DNA from: Nitrospirales bacterium | GTDB taxonomy: Bacteria > Nitrospirota > Nitrospiria > Nitrospirales > UBA8639 | DNA length: 58,999 bases | Assembly: GCA_029261255.1 (NCBI GenBank) | Contig: JAJDBQ010000190.1 | Coordinates: 1-58,999, forward strand | Reading direction: 5' to 3' | Shown here: piece by piece, positions 57,056 through 58,999 of the stretch | How positions within the stretch are numbered: position 1 is the first letter of the stretch | Layout: each line of letters begins with the position of its first letter | Translations under genes and position numbers: made by a program | The notes under the pieces: generated by a model | The model's input: the letters and a program-made list of their open reading frames with translations, nothing else | Database searches by the model: none | What the model was told of the DNA's origin: nothing

Positions 57056-57621
57056 CTCAGCAACCCCCTACCGCATGATGGATTAGATGAAAACATTCAA
57101 TTTTCTAAAGAATGTGAGAGGTCTGGAATGGTGGCTAGCCCCTGTTTTTTGCTTTCAACCCGCTAGGAATACTGGTGCCATTTCAGAAGGCATCAGTTGT
57201 ATTCACATCAATATCTTTTTAAGGGCATACCAAAGCCTTTTAGCACTTGAATCAATTAGCAAAATACGGGAAAACATGCAAGGAAAAGTGTCGATAATGA
57301 ATGGATACTTGGAGCTTGACATGAAGAATTTTTATACCGATTTTCAATATTTTCTGATGACACAATGGCGAGAGTTCTTTTAGCAAGGCTGTCGGGGAAT
57401 ATTGTTCCTTTAATGACATTCAAAGGCTTGATGCTTTACCTATCTCGGATAGCGCTTTACACTTGCCCAGACATCCGAGGCCTTGTTCTTTAGCACTCTT
57501 CTGTTAGTATCCTTTGAATATGTCATTATTCTCTGACAAGGGTGAAAAAATTTTAGGAAAACGTGTAATAGGCATATGTATGGGCATCGTCCCTTATAGA
57601 ATTGCTCTATAGAGGTATGGT
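57056..57621. other. Divergent intergenic region before the redox cluster and the J-domain gene
   Basis: About 565 bases without a convincing gene. A GAAAA (57089-57093) / TTTTC (57101-57105) inverted repeat lies ~40 bases in front of the pentaheme gene. Near the J-domain gene TTGTTC (57483-57488) and TAGTAT (57505-57510) are 16 bases apart and could be its promoter. A 98-codon open frame at 57087-57383 lacks a ribosome site and a recognisable domain. Confidence 0.4.
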
Positions 57622-57972
57622 GTGTCGCTCTTTCGTCGTCTTGGTAGAATTGTCACGAGCCATCTACGCGATCTTCCATTTGGCCGTGACGCTGTTCAGT
57701 CGGCCTCTTCCTACTCTGATGCGTCGAATGGTGCCCCTGAACCACCTTCGGCTTCCTCACCATCACAAGAAGAGCAGTATCGAGCCAATTTAGAGGTCGG
57801 CCCCCAGGCGACTCTTCCTGAAATTCGCCTATCGTATAAACGACTGATGAAACAATATCATCCCGACTTTCATGCGACGGATTTGGAAAAACGGGAGATG
57901 GCTCATGCCATTGCACAACAATTAAATGAGGCTATGGACTATTTTGAATCAAAATTGGGGAAAGGAGAGTAG
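57622..57972 (+). CDS. Small J-domain protein
   Basis: 116 residues from a GTG with GAGG six bases upstream. A variable, Ser/Pro-rich N-terminal half is followed by a C-terminal J domain (~60-110): LPEIRLSYKRLMKQYHPDFH contains the HPD motif that stimulates DnaK ATPase. It lacks the Gly/Phe and zinc regions of DnaJ. It is the first gene of a group with ybjN-like and pspA genes, 5 bases before the next start. Confidence 0.85.
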   Translation: MSLFRRLGRIVTSHLRDLPFGRDAVQSASSYSDASNGAPEPPSASSPSQEEQYRANLEVGPQATLPEIRLSYKRLMKQYHPDFHATDLEKREMAHAIAQQLNEAMDYFESKLGKGE

Positions 57973-57977
57973 AACGC

Positions 57978-58376
57978 ATGACGCATTTTGAACAGGTGAA
58001 AGCCTATCTTCAAGAGCTCGAGTTTGCGATTACCAAAGAAGAGCCAAACCAAGAGCTTGTGGTGATCGATGAGGAGGACCAAGGGATCAATCATCTGGTG
58101 ATCGATTGCGAAGATCCTATTCTTATTCTTGAACAGTTTATTTTTGAGATCAAGAAGGATCCGACGGCGAATATGCTGAAGCGATTATTGCAACTGAATC
58201 GCACATTGGTTCATGGGGCCTTTGCCATCGATGATTCCGGGACGAAGGTCTTATTTCGGGATACCTTGCAATTGGAAAATCTCGACCTGAATGAACTTGA
58301 GGGTTCGATCAATGCCTTGAGTGTGGCCATGGCCGAGAATGTGGATGAACTCATCTCTTTGGCAAAAGCTGAATAA
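57978..58376 (+). CDS. YbjN-like (type III secretion chaperone-fold) protein
   Basis: 132 residues. The pattern (VKAYLQELEFAITKEEPNQELVVIDEEDQGINHLVIDCEDPILILEQFIF, then LKRLLQLNRTLVHGAFAIDDSGTKVLFRDTLQLENLDLNELEGSINAL) is that of the YbjN family, whose fold resembles secretion chaperones. Family function is not settled. Placed 5 bases after the J-domain gene and 14 before pspA, a co-transcribed stress-like group. Confidence 0.8.
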   Translation: MTHFEQVKAYLQELEFAITKEEPNQELVVIDEEDQGINHLVIDCEDPILILEQFIFEIKKDPTANMLKRLLQLNRTLVHGAFAIDDSGTKVLFRDTLQLENLDLNELEGSINALSVAMAENVDELISLAKAE

Positions 58377-58390
58377 AGGAGGGCTGAAGA

Positions 58391-58999
58391 ATGTTTGGTG
58401 TGTTTAAACGACTGTTTAAAGTTGCAGAATCCGAAGCTCATTCCGCGATGGATAAGCTCGAAAACCCGATTAAAATGACCGAACAAGGGATTCGAGATTT
58501 AAAAAAAGATCTGGAAGAAAGCATGAAAAGTTTGGCACAAGTCAAAGCCCTGACCATTCAGCTCAAAAAGGAACAGGCTGAGAAAAAACAACTAGCCTCA
58601 GACTATGAGCGGAAGGCAATGCTGCTCATCGAAAAAGGGCAAAAAGGGAGTTTGTCCGCTGAGGATGCGGATCGATTGGCTGGTGAAGCGTTGGGCAAAA
58701 AAGATAGTGCCATTCAGCAAGCGACGACGGTTTCGGCCAATCTTGGCAATCAGGACAAAATGGTGTCTCAGCTTGAGTCAAATGTCAAAAAACTAAAGTC
58801 ACAGATTGGTATGTGGGAAAACGAGTTGACCACCCTTCGCGCGCGCTCAAAGGTAGCGAATGCCACCAAAAAGCTGAATCAACAATTGGCAAACGTTGGG
58901 TCGGATAGCACCATTTCGATGCTGGAAAAAATGAAAACCAAAGTCCAGGAAGATGAAGCCCTTGCAGAGTCCTATGGCGAAATGGCGATGTTGGAAACC
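58391..58999 (+). CDS. pspA: PspA/IM30 family membrane-stress protein, 3' end cut
   Basis: 203 codons are visible to the window edge with no stop. MFGVFKRLFKVAESEAHSAMDKLENPIKMTEQGIRDL is the amphipathic start of PspA/IM30, followed by the long coiled coil (QLKKEQAEKKQLASDYE ... KKLKSQIGMWENELTTLRARSKVA). It binds stressed inner membrane as a scaffold of the ESCRT-III type. AAAGGAGG lies ~12 bases before the ATG. Confidence 0.93.
   Translation, partial: MFGVFKRLFKVAESEAHSAMDKLENPIKMTEQGIRDLKKDLEESMKSLAQVKALTIQLKKEQAEKKQLASDYERKAMLLIEKGQKGSLSAEDADRLAGEALGKKDSAIQQATTVSANLGNQDKMVSQLESNVKKLKSQIGMWENELTTLRARSKVANATKKLNQQLANVGSDSTISMLEKMKTKVQEDEALAESYGEMAMLET

Noticed and set aside
57087..57383. 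A 98-codon plus-strand open frame in the divergent gap
   Set aside because: No ribosome site and the protein has no domain pattern; the AT-rich stretch makes chance open frames likely.

Overview
The window (roughly mid-40s % G+C by eye, no rRNA or tRNA seen) comes from a diderm, Gram-negative-type bacterium: it has Kdo/LPS genes (kdsB, kdsA, a heptose-kinase-like rfaE), outer-membrane barrels, lipoproteins, a complete type II secretion operon and three large multiheme c-type cytochromes. The mix of a redox-rich periplasm with a PyrR-type pyrimidine operon would fit a chemolithotroph such as a Nitrospirota (Nitrospira-like) member. That placement is inference from gene content and cannot be proven from this window.

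Region 1 (1-26.2 kb, almost all + strand) is core metabolism. After a cut-off unknown gene and a small coiled-coil gene comes a pyr operon (pyrR-pyrB-pyrC-DUF4149-carA-sppA-M48 peptidase-carB). It is preceded by a good sigma-70-type promoter, a PyrR-binding RNA element and an intrinsic terminator, i.e. a pyr attenuator. greA, a SAM hydroxide adenosyltransferase, a lone minus-strand bioA, then lepA-lepB-rfaE-kdsB-pyrG-kdsA-pgsA-plsY-degP follow: protein export, CMP-Kdo supply (pyrG makes the CTP used by KdsB) and phospholipid synthesis. A secreted LPP20-like protein and a PP2C phosphatase close the block.

Region 2 (26.2-37.9 kb, minus strand) is a compact 12-gene type II secretion operon, gspC-D-E-F-G-H-I-J-N-L-M-K in transcription order, with a well-spaced promoter before gspC. 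GspD is short, with a reduced set of periplasmic N domains. No prepilin peptidase (gspO) is in the window.

Region 3 (37.9-41.9 kb) holds a membrane Ser/Thr kinase with a long Ala/Glu-rich TolA-like stretch, a small secreted Cys protein, and a previously unmarked decayed PEP-CTERM (exosortase substrate) gene.

Region 4 (41.9-57.1 kb, minus strand) is the most striking part: a seven-gene redox cluster. In transcription order it encodes a periplasmic pentaheme cytochrome c554-like protein (one heme site is CX4CH), a cytoplasmic FAD oxidoreductase fused to two cyclic-nucleotide-binding domains and a four-cluster ferredoxin, a five-helix membrane protein with a diheme cytochrome b histidine pattern, an FHA domain-transmembrane-decaheme fusion, a lipoprotein with two GlcG/HbpS domains, a large outer-membrane barrel with N-terminal 50-residue Pro/Glu repeats, and a decaheme lipoprotein ending in an LVIVD-type beta-propeller. 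Read together they look like a route for electrons from a cytoplasmic donor through the inner membrane, periplasm and outer membrane to (or from) the cell surface, with cyclic-nucleotide and possibly phosphothreonine input. This is inference from domain content.

Region 5 (57.6 kb-end, + strand) starts a J-domain / YbjN / PspA stress gene group; pspA runs off the window.
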